The notes under the pieces are model-generated. The model was not told the origin of the DNA. It ran no database searches and saw nothing but the letters and a program-made list of their open reading frames with translations. Positions 35,408 to 45,723 of a stretch of DNA of 64,000 nucleotides are shown here, piece by piece (position 1 is the first letter of the stretch; every line of letters begins with the position of its first letter). The DNA is taken from contig CM035350.1 of assembly GCA_020137815.1 (NCBI GenBank), forward strand, positions 6,347,697 to 6,411,696. The letters are read 5' to 3'. The stretch comes from Hormiphora californensis (taxonomy: Eukaryota; Ctenophora; Tentaculata; Cydippida; Pleurobrachiidae). The position numbers and the translations under genes are program-made.

Positions 35408-37498
35408 CTAGGAGGAAGCACCGCCCCTACTACCACCCCTACCTCCTCCTCCGCGGGTATTTCCACCCCTTCCACCTCTCATACCGGCACCACCACGGCT
35501 GTTATTATATCCACCACCACCTCCCCTGCCGCCACCTCCTCGACCTCCCTGGTAACCACCTGAGTTGTTGTTGCCTTGATAACCACTTGATGTGTTATTG
35601 CCCTGGTAACCACTTGATGTGTTGTTACCGCCCTGGTAACCACTTGAAGTGTTATTGCCTTGGTAACCACCTCCCCGGTTACCTTGGTATCCACCCGTAT
35701 TACCACCACTCTGGTAACCGCTGGATTGGTTACCACCTTGGTTACCACCTTGGTATCCTTGGTTACCACCTTGATATCCTTGATTACCTTGGTTACCACC
35801 TGCCTGATAACCACTTTGACCACCTGCCTGGTAACCACTCTGACCACCACTCTGGTAACCACTCTGCTGGTTACCTTGGTTACCACTGGTACTATCATAT
35901 GACCCTCCTCCTCCTCCTACATTATTACCATACCCTCCCGAAGTGTTACCCCTGTTGGCACTAGCGCCGTATTGTTGGATTGGTATGGAGCTATTGTTGG
36001 CTGCGTTGGTGTATGAGTTACTGCTGGGGTATCCAGAGGAGCCAGTATTGTTGTTGTTGCTGTTATAACCTCCTCCCCTTCCACCTCCACCACGGGAGTT
36101 GTTCTGAAGAATAAATACAATCAATATTATATCTAGAACTGAGCATTTGAATATGATTTCAAAATGAATAGTTCCAATGAATCAATGTTCATCTAATTTA
36201 CCTGTCCGCCCCTGGAGTTGTTGTTGTAGCTGTTACCTCCACCATAACTATTGTTATTCCCTGCTCCGAAACTCTTGTTTCCACCCCCAAAGCTGCTGTT
36301 AAAGCTGGAATTGAAGCTGGAATTGTTTCCACCACCCCCACCTGTGGTGGGAGGGGCAGCACCGTCACCACCACCACCACCATAGAAATCATAGTCTAGG
36401 TTCTTATCTGTTCCTCCATTCGTCATGTTGGCTGCCATATCGACAATCTGGGGGTGAGGAGGGGTTCGTATGGGGGTAGAGATCAGAGGATAGGGGACAA
36501 TCTGGGGAGTGGGGGTGGGTTTAGGTAGAGGATAGGGGACAATCTCGATTCTGGGGGTGGGATAGTGTGGGGTAGAGGGGATAAGGGGGTGGGATGGGAC
36601 TATCACTAACCATTAGGAAACTAGGTGTAATCTGTTAAATACCTCCTATTATTAGGAACTAAACTTACATCACACGTTGCATCCATAATGTTATCAAGGT
36701 TGCCAGTGTTAGAGGAAATGGTGACAGTCCTCTCATCAAGACCCTGAATAATCTCGTCCCTGGACATGACCTTAACAAACACGTTAAAGGACTCCTTCAA
36801 CCTGATAACATTCTCCCCTCCCTTTCCGATGGTCTTGCCCGCGGCATTTGATCCAATAATGATCTTACAACACTTTTTCCTTTGGTCATCAACAGAGGGG
36901 CCTCTCTTGGCGTTATCGTTGGTTATCTTGTCCTGGATGACTCGGAGGGCCCGGTTAACATTACCCGCCTCACCCTCCACGTAACAGGGCCTGTCGGTAG
37001 TGTTGGGGAAGTATTTGTTGTTTTGGGAGATCTTTACGAAGCAGGACGTGTCCTCCTTCAACTTCTTCATCTCCTCTCCTCCTCGGCCAATGACTGCCCC
37101 GACCAGCGGGTTGGGGATCAGGATCTTAATGCCAAACATACCCGGGCCTCGCTGGTGCTACGGGAAGGGGAAGATGATTATATGGGAATATGAGGGATAG
37201 TGCTGCGGGAAAGGGAGGGATAAGGGATTGGGGGAAGGAAGGGGGTATTTTTAAGAAACTGGGACAGAAAAAGAACAGCGTATAATTTGGTTAAAAGTAC
37301 CTTGTTGAAGCCCTGGTCACCAGCGACATCTCCATCAGTTCTCCAGGAGCGCTTCTTGTTGTCATCGTACCCTCCCCGGGGGTTGTTGTGGCTACTGTTC
37401 TCACCCAGATCGGTCATTTTGGCTTCCTTCTCGGGGATAGGTACAATCGTCAGATCACGAGGGTGTTCACGGGCGTGAGGTGTATCGGCTTGAGACAT
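35408..37498 (-). CDS. Two-KH-domain RNA-binding protein with Gly/Asn/Gln-rich prion-like tail
   Basis: Likely a nuclear pre-mRNA-binding factor of the NOVA/PCBP/hnRNP K group. Four exons join in phase: 37498-37301, 37157-36669, 36447-36202 and 36103-35408, giving 542 residues. KH1 begins FGIKILIPNPLVGAVIGRGG (GxxG = GRGG) and is followed by KYFPNTTDRPCYVEG, which resembles NOVA. KH2 begins CCKIIIGSNAAGKTIGKGG (GKGG) and has a non-standard N-terminal part. The last 300 residues are low complexity: FNSSF and GGGN in exon 3, then about fifteen SGYQ/GGYQ/NQGYQ units with GGNQ spacers and a C-terminal RGG region (GGRGGGGRGGG). The tail recalls FUS-type SYGQ and RGG regions. The exact orthologue is uncertain. 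An acceptor-copying repeat precedes exon 3. Confidence 0.88.
36440..36565. repeat. Repeat carrying copies of the KH gene exon 3 acceptor
   Basis: GACAATCTGGGG occurs at the true boundary (36442) and again at 36496, with a third, partial copy near 36538 (GACAATCTCGATTCTGGGGG). The last two are preceded by AGAGGATAGGG. On the coding strand these read CCCCAG|ATTGTC. Confidence 0.8.
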
Positions 37499-39257
37499 GT
37501 TTGGGGGTCGCTGTGTGTATGTGAGTTTGGAGTTATATACCATGGTTTGTACTGTGTAATTGAAGGTGGCATAATTGCATACATAGTCGTGCACACACAC
37601 GGACACAAACTTACAGACAGAAAGTTGTCCGAACATGAGACAGACTGTTTTTACTCTTTTCTAGCTCATGGATAATCTTAGTTCAAACGTGCCACTTGAA
37701 AGGGGATTCAACTTGACCGGGAAGCAAATTATTAACAAGAGTTTCTCAACGGCACTCAGTCTCTACTTGTCAAAGCCCATTACTAATGGTTCTCAAACAC
37801 GGTTCTTATATCTAATCCGCCTCAATACCAACTGACTCGGTTGCTCACTGACTCACTTAAATACACAATGCCATTTAGCTCTGTGAGCGTATGGTTAGGA
37901 AAAGGTGAATAAAATTCATTCATACATAATACTGTTCATTATACATATTCGATAAACTAAAACTCATGAAGTGCTCAGTAATTGTGCAATCTTCTTAAAT
38001 TGAAACAAACCATGAATCTGATCAGAGGGAAAAGAGAAAAGGAGAGTGAAAGGAGAATTATTTTAGAATTATACTGGTGAAAGTGGAGGGTGGTACCAAC
38101 CCATCCCTCATGTGAACATCTTACTAAGCTTTAGAAAGTGGCATTTTTGTTTGAATTTGTATCACGTTGCTTCCTAAAGAAATTTCTCAGAGAAATCGTT
38201 TATTCCAAAATAAAAAACATTATGCTCCTTCTATTAGACACGCATGTTCTAGCGGCTAGCCCTAAAATGGTAGAGCTCAGGCCTCAGAGTGGTTCTGGGT
38301 TTTGAACGGCGAACCTCAAATTTTATCGACGCAATGTCACTTTCGAATCCTTCCTATTAAATAGGGCATTATCTAAGATGACTGCTTTGTAGCCATCGGT
38401 AGTCATCGAAGTTAAAGCTTATTAGCAAACTTGTAGAAAGGAGTCAGAGAAGGAGATATTGAGAAAATAAACTTGTCTCATGGTGCAAATTACACATGAG
38501 TCTCTCATAATGATACATTATCGATTCAGTAGGTGCAGTTCGTTGCTCTCCCTGTATGCTGTACACTGAAAAGAATATTCGGGTATGATGTTTACTGTGG
38601 AGTTAGAAGAGTAGCTTGGATATATCATATACTTTTAGTTAGTTCAGATATCTTTTCGTCTCGTGTGAAAAATAAAATGCTGTTACTAACCCACATGAAG
38701 CCTCTGTAGTACAATTCATTCAGGAATTATCGATCCTTTAAACGTGTTAGTGTTATTATTGATGTAAGCTATTTCTTGCAATGAAAATGCTGTGTAAACT
38801 TCATGGATCAAATTTAGATTTCGACTAATTGAATTGGTCTCAGAGAGTGATTTGATGTAGTGTTAAAATTCGAATATGGGTTTGCAAGAATTGGAGGATT
38901 TGTGACATTAAACTTACCTTGTACATCAGAACTAGCTATTTTCGAATTTTCTTTTTCTGAGTTTCCACGCCATTTTACCAGACTTAAGTTTGATTTTCAT
39001 CAGCGGTTGGATAATTGACATTGCCTTCTGGGGTAAAAGGGTCCGCCAGAGAGTTACATGAACATTCATTGGCTGAAAGAGGTCGCTAAGTCGAATACCG
39101 AAATAACGACGAGAAAGTCAGAAAAAGACGAAATTCCAAAAAAAAATTCAAAATTACAAAATGAAAAGTTTGTAAAAAACCCGCGCGCGGCGGCGCTACG
39201 CGATTAAATGCGTCGCTTACATTGAATTGATTCGCGCTTTACAAAACTTGCCGACTT

Positions 39258-39354
39258 GACCTGAGATTCCTGGAAATTCAGGATTTCCCCTTTGTAAATA
39301 CACGCGCAATGCGCCAAATTCCAAGAATTACGGGTCAAGTCGCTTGAAAAGGAA
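39258..39354. mobile_element. 97-bp TIR element, copy 1
   Basis: Left end GACTTGACCTGAGATTCCTGG and right end CCAAGAATTACGGGTCAAGTC are imperfect inverted repeats. The interior ATTTCCCCTTTGTAAATACA is identical in copy 2. The two copies lie in the same orientation 518 bp apart. Confidence 0.85.
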
Positions 39355-39775
39355 AAAGAGTAGAGCTGATTAAAATTACTTCTTGCTGCTTTTTTTCAGC
39401 CAAAATCTAAAATTCAAAATCAAAAGTGGAGAGAAGAGTTGGAAGTGTTTATTATATGTTTTCTGAGTGTCCTAGACCGCGTCGTGGGCGGCGCGGCACT
39501 TTGCAGTTTGCGGTCGGCCAGTATGACGGAGCAGTGAGCACACTGTTAAAATCCGTGTAGTTATCGGGAAAAGTGTGTAAGGGAAATTTTAAAGCTCAAA
39601 TGAAACTTTACTTGGGACTAAATTCTTGCTAACCTCAGGTCACACACGTCTAGGGCATATAATTCCGAAATCCGATCTACAATTTCCTCCCCATCCGCCA
39701 TCGTTACAGGAGGGGTAGTGACGGAGTTCGAAGTTTGTCACCGAAAGAGCATATGTGGTAAAGTGCGTTTCAAAC

Positions 39776-39873
39776 GACTTGACCTGAGATTCCTGGAAAT
39801 TCAGGATTTCCCCTTTGTAAATACACGCGCAATGCGCCAAATTCCAAGAATTACGGGTCAAGTCGCTTGAAAC
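39776..39873. mobile_element. 97-bp TIR element, copy 2
   Basis: Same inner sequence and ends as copy 1, in the same orientation. Flanks differ (AAA|CGACTTGACC against TTGC|CGACTTGACC), consistent with independent insertion rather than a larger duplication. Confidence 0.85.
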
Positions 39874-40510
39874 GGACTTTAGTTCAGGTCGGTGATCAAT
39901 ACATCTGTACAGCTTGAGTTTTCTAAAAGTCGTCAATGTGGTGTTCCAAGCTACTTTCATAAGTATCCCTTAGCTTTTGTCTCACGAAAGGGACTCCAAA
40001 CTCGCGGGACGCGGTTCCCCTCGTGCTCCCAGTAGTGGGTTCTCTGCCACTAATCGAGTCATGCGCTCTTCTTGGAATCGATCGAAATTTCTTCTCAGGG
40101 GTACTGGAAAGGGGAGAGTTGGTTCCACTTGTCAGTGATCCAATCCTTGTACTTTTGGAGTGAGGGGGATCAGATCCCTCAAATGTAATCCAATCCCGGA
40201 GCAAAGGAGTGTGTGTGTGACATGTGACCCAAGATATGGTAGTAGAATGGAATGCGTGAGCACAAAACCCTTGTTGTATCGTTATTAGCTAACTGCAGTT
40301 ATATTAACTTGAATTTGACTGCCATAAAACTTTGCAGCTGGTGCTGTTCCAGTTAATTATAATTCAGTACACTACTAACCCTATCACACACAGTACTTAG
40401 TAGTTTGTAGCTTCGAGCATGTCTCTCTGGTTCAATTCCGGGTCAAACCCAGTATTTTTCTGTTTTCTTCCCTATTTAATTCTTTACTACTTGCTCAGAT
40501 CACATTCAGA

Positions 40511-43500
40511 ATGACACTACTAACCCCCTACACACAGCTCTCTAGGATGGGGTTGATGTTCCTTGCATCATGGTGTGTCCTGGCGGCTACCTTTATACAC
40601 GCTGGCAAAACGAAGCTGCCCATGGAAAAGAAGGTCTACATTCGCCGAGAACACAGCCTCATCCGACCTTACTCCTGTAAGTAACTAGAAGTCTGAACTA
40701 ACTCGGATATTAGGTTGTTCCACAATGTAACAAACTAGCTCTGATAGTAATTAGTAACCACTACCTGTATATACAACCATCATTCCGTCACTATTTCGTT
40801 ATTTACTAAAAGTGCCCCAAACTAAATGTGCCCCGAACTAAAAGTGCCCCGAACAGTTCGGGCCGAACTCTATAGAGCGTGGTTCTATTTTTAGAAAGCT
40901 GTTATCTGTGTAAGCCTGATGGGGGTTTTGCTTCTAATACCGGGTACCGGCTTGTTATAGCGGCTTACACATGATGTGGGAAATAGTGCCAGATATATGA
41001 AAATAGAGAGTCGGTAGAACAATAGAAAGTGACAGAGAGAGAAAGAGAAGAGAGAGGAAGAGAGAGAGAGAGTGAAAGCAGAAAGAACAAGAGGGAATGT
41101 CGTTTGAAAAAGAAAGAGATAGATTCGGTTAAAAATAGAGTTGACCGATCACAGCTGACATGCCAACTTTTCAGCGCTAAGTATGGAATCGCCCATGTGG
41201 GATTATAGTGGATCCACGATAGTCAGTAATAACGAGATCAGGCTAACACCTGACCGACAATCCAAGAACGGTCGAGTCTGGAATACCATTGTAAGTGCTG
41301 CCTTGCTCGACCATCTTTCCGTGTGCGTACAAATGTAAAGGAGGGTTAGAACATACTATCGAAAGTGACAGCTGCTGAGGCCCTCAGCAGCAGCCCTAGA
41401 TTTAGAGGGAAGAGAATGTGGCATGGTGAGTGAGTTTTTGATTGTATTTTGTTTGGTACGTGTGTATGTCTGTGTGCGACATGTGCGTGTATGGCTAATT
41501 TGGTTTCCTCACTTCTTACTCTATTCCGACACAACTCCTTGCCCTGCCACATGTATACCCGATACATCTTGCTCTAATTGATATTCCTCCCTGAATAAGG
41601 AGAGAAAAGTAATGAAGGGAACTGGTGACCAAAACCAAACCAAATTAGGACCAAATGATATTGCACTTGTCTGTCTCTTCCATGTCTAACTCACACCCTC
41701 ATTCCTCAGCCCCTATCCCACTCACACCCTCACTCCCCAGCCCCTATCCTACTCACACCCTCTCTCCTCAGCCCCTACCCTACTCACACCCCCACTCCTC
41801 AGCCACATCCCACACACCCTCACTCCTCAGCCCCTATCCTACTCACACCCTCACTCCTCAGCCCCTATCCTACTCACACCCCAGTCCTTATTATACCACT
41901 CACACCCTCACTCCTCAGCCCCCGCTATCCCACTCACACCCTCACTCCTCATCCCCTATCCCACTCACTCCTCAGCCCCCATCCCACTCACACCCTCACA
42001 CCCCAGCCCCTATCTCACTCACACCCTCTCTCCTCAGCCCCTATCCCACACACACTCTCACTCATCAGCCCCTATCCTACTCACACCCTCACTCCTCAGC
42101 CCCTATCCCACTCACACCCTCACTCCTCAGCCCCTGTCCTACTCACACCCTCACTCCTCAGCCCCTATCCTACTCACACCCTCATTCCTCAGCCCCTATC
42201 CTACTCACACCCCAGTCCTTATTATACCACTCACACCCTCACTCCTCAGCCCCCGCTATCCCACTCACACCCTCACTCCTCATCCCCTATCCCACTCACT
42301 CCTCAGCCCCCATCCCACTCACACCCTCACACCCCAGCCCCTATCTCACTCACACCCTCTCTCCTCAGCCCCTATCCCACACACACTCTCACTCATCAGC
42401 CCCTATCCTACTCACACCCTCACTCCTCAGCCCCTATCCCACTCACACCCTCACTCCTCAGCCCCTGTCCTACTCACACCCTCACTCCTCAGCCCCTATC
42501 CTACTCACACCCTCATTCCTCAGCCCCTGATGGCCCGAAACTGGGAGATGTTGTTGGAGTTCAAGGTTCACGGAGCGGGACGAACCTTGTATGGGGACGG
42601 GTTTGCCATGTGGTACGTGGCTGAAGGGAATCTTAAACCTGGTAAGAAGAGAGAAACGAGATGAGAGAGATAGCGAGAGAAATGAGGAGAGAGATGGACG
42701 AGAGATAGGGAGAATATTAGAAAAAACAGAATAAGTTTCTTTCTTCTTACCAGTAAGAGGAGAGAATAAGAGAGAGAAATGATGAAGAATAAGAGATGGA
42801 AAACAATGCTTAGTCTTCAACAATAGGAGTGGGTGTAGTGTCACGTGCCCTTATAGTTTTTACCCGTGCACAAGAGAGAGAGAAGATAGAGAAAGATACA
42901 TATTGCGAGATGCGGTGAGATCTATCTAAGCCATGATTAACAGTCATGTCACTGAATTTAGTACTGCAGCAGCTGGAGCAGTACATAGCAGTCAAAAGTA
43001 GCTTCCTGACGTGGCTATTTGGCTGTGAATGCTCCATGAGGGGGAGTTCAGTTTCACTATCAATCAGCTGTAGATCTTGAAGAGTGGAGAGAGTCAAATT
43101 TCACAACCAGTAACCCAACCGTGTTTCAGGTGATATTTTCGGTGCCAAAAACAACTTCAAAGGTTTGGGAATCTTCTTCGACACGTATAGCAACCACAAT
43201 GGGGAGCATCATCACGGTCATCCCTACGTGTCCGCTGTTGTCTTCAATGGAACACAGAAATATGATCATGATACCGATGGTGAGTACTAAGTACTGAGTT
43301 AGAAAGTGGGGGATTGCTCAAGAAAGTGAGGCGCAATCAGGGAATTGGTTTGAATGGGATTTTGTGATGGTAAGTTTTGTTTTGTTCGTATGGAGAGAGG
43401 GTCGAACAAGGACCATGGTGAGTACGGAGTTGGGGGAGGGTGCCACTGTAATTGGGGAAAAGTGGGTTTGGGTGAGATTTTGGGAGTGGATAAGATATTA

Positions 43501-43663
43501 TTTTGAGGTTCATAGATGGGCTTTCGTTAGAGTTTTTAGATAACAATGCAAATACGCCATTTTGAATATCTGAATGTATGTGTAGCTAGACAGATATGAT
43601 ACGATGACAATAATATGCTAATGCCAGTAACAACTCTCTCTCTCTCTCTCTCTCTTTTTCTCT

Positions 43664-43732
<69 letters not shown>

Positions 43733-43922
43733 AGAAGCTCATTCATTGAACCACAACATTCGTTCTCTTCCTAATTCCTCTATCTCTTTCTCTTTTTTCC
43801 ATTCTTTCCCTATTATTTTCTCTCTTTCTCTCTCTGAGTCTGCTAATTTATAACGGACTAGTAACTGGGCTGTACTTACTATTCCTGTACTCAAGAAGGA
43901 AACTATTTACAGACATTCATTC

Positions 43923-43960
<38 letters not shown>

Positions 43961-45649
43961 AGAAGCTCATTCATTGAACCACAACATCGTCTTTCCTAAG
44001 CTTTTCCTTTTTTCATCCCATTATTTTCTTTTTTCTTTGAGTTGCTATTTATAACGATAGTAACGGGCGTACTTTAAATTCCTGACTCGAAGAAAAAAGA
44101 AAATATTAAAACGGGAGAAATTTTGGAATCGGGAAACCGATAAAGAACCAAATAAAACCCGGGGAAAAGCAAAAAAAGGGGAAAGAAAGGTAGGGAGAAA
44201 AGGGAAGTAAGTAGCAAAAAACGAGGAAGAAAAAATTCGGGGGTTATGCTCTCTCCCCTTCCTCTTTCTCTATCTACTTCTCCCTCTCTTCTCTTTCTCT
44301 ACTCCCCTTCTCTCACTCTCTCTCTCTCTCTCTCGGTCCACAACACGCACCACTCCCACATGGGGCCGTAAGGTCCCATGTGGAAACAGGGTTAAATCCC
44401 CCGAGCCCGGATCCTGTTGGATCTGAGGGCCCGGAGGGCCTGCGGAGTAAAGGTAGGTAGAACAATGTACATAAGGGTAGGTTGAACAATGTACATATGG
44501 GTTAAAGTAGGAGAAAATATATAAAGGGGAATTAAAGCTCATGGTGACGGAGCAAAAGACCTCCTAAACTATCTGGAAAGAAGCACAACCATCTGGAACG
44601 GAGTCTAAGAAGGGTCAACTTATCAGGAACAGAGGAAGCAAACCGTCTGCATCTAGGGAAACCTAATGGCAAGCAGGAACGGGTAGAAAGGTATAAATAT
44701 AAATAAATTAATTAATGTCGAGAACTTTCCGGAGCGTGTTCATCGAGTTGAACAGGACTGACTTTTGGAGCTGGGAGGGGTAGATTTGGCGGGTTATGGC
44801 AGTCAGGTACTTCTCCAGTCGGGGGCTGACTCCGCCAAGGGCTCCGATCACGATAGGGATGACCGTGGCCTTTTTAAGTTCCCAAATTCGTGTGAGCTCC
44901 CTCCGAAGTTCTTGGTACTTCTCGATCTTATCTGTCTCCCTGTCCGAGACTGACCTGTCTTTTGGTACAGCGACGTCGATCAGTAGCGCTTCCTTCTTTA
45001 GTTTGTCTAGAAGGACCAAGTCAGGTTTACATGCCTGGATGGGGTTGTCCGTCTGTATGTGGAAATCCCATAGGATCTTGTAGTTCTCATTCTCAAGCAC
45101 TTTTTCTGCATAGTGGCTCCACCACTTTGATTCAGCAGGAAATCCGTAAGTCCTTGCACATTCCCCAGTGGTAGGGCGGCAGCTACTCGATCGTGTCTGT
45201 GCTTGTAGTCTCCGTTGGCGAGTTTCGTGCATCCGTTTAGGATGTGTTCCACCGACTCGTTGTGTTCGTTACAGATACGGCACTTCTCAGTCACTCCTTT
45301 GCTCTTTCTCTATGGCAGCTTCTTATCCAGTTCGTGCGAATGGCTTGATCCTGGGCAGCAAATACATCGGCCTTCGGTATATCTGCTGAGGCTCTCTTTG
45401 TTGAGCCAGGCCCAGGTCGAATCAGGGTCGCATCCCCCTTCTTCCAGTTGCTTCAGGAATCTTCCATGTAGCACTTTGCTCTTCCATTTCTCTACAAGTT
45501 CCGCCTCTAATCTTTCCTTCAGGGCTTCTGCGTCTTCTGGAGGTCCAGTTAGCATATCCTCAGTCTGCATCGCCGTGTGGAGGGCACGTATCCTGGGGTC
45601 CGTAGAATTGTTGAAGAATGTCACGAGTCCTGTCTCTTCCTTTGCAATG

Positions 45650-45723
<74 letters not shown>

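Larger units (their letters stand above)
37499..40510. other. Intergenic region between the KH protein and lectin genes
   Basis: No convincing gene. It holds two copies of a 97-bp TIR element (39258-39354 and 39776-39873) and a weak tRNA-like segment near 38255-38320. A Ser/Thr-rich minus-strand open frame of about 90 codons at 39923-40204 (ending LEHHIDDF) lacks an ATG at its listed start and matches nothing recognised. Confidence 0.45.

Noticed and set aside
35404-35964. 186-codon plus-strand frame opposite the KH gene
   Set aside because: Antisense shadow of the repetitive Gly/Asn/Gln coding tail on the minus strand.
38255-38320. tRNA-like sequence with A-box word TGGTAGAGCTCAGG
   Set aside because: No convincing B box or cloverleaf pairing at the right spacing. 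It may be a decayed tRNA-derived SINE, but support is too thin.
39640-40204. Two overlapping minus-strand frames as a gene
   Set aside because: One is largely inside the 97-bp TIR element; the other begins at a TTG rather than ATG and shows no domain or splice support. Noted only in the gap description.
40425-40450. B-box-like GGTTCAATTCCGGG
   Set aside because: No matching A box or acceptor stem upstream; likely chance.
41655-42530. 291-codon plus-strand open frame rich in His, Pro, Ser, Thr
   Set aside because: It is the lectin intron 2 minisatellite read through; unit length and absence of stops explain the frame, and the true exon 3 starts at its end in another context.
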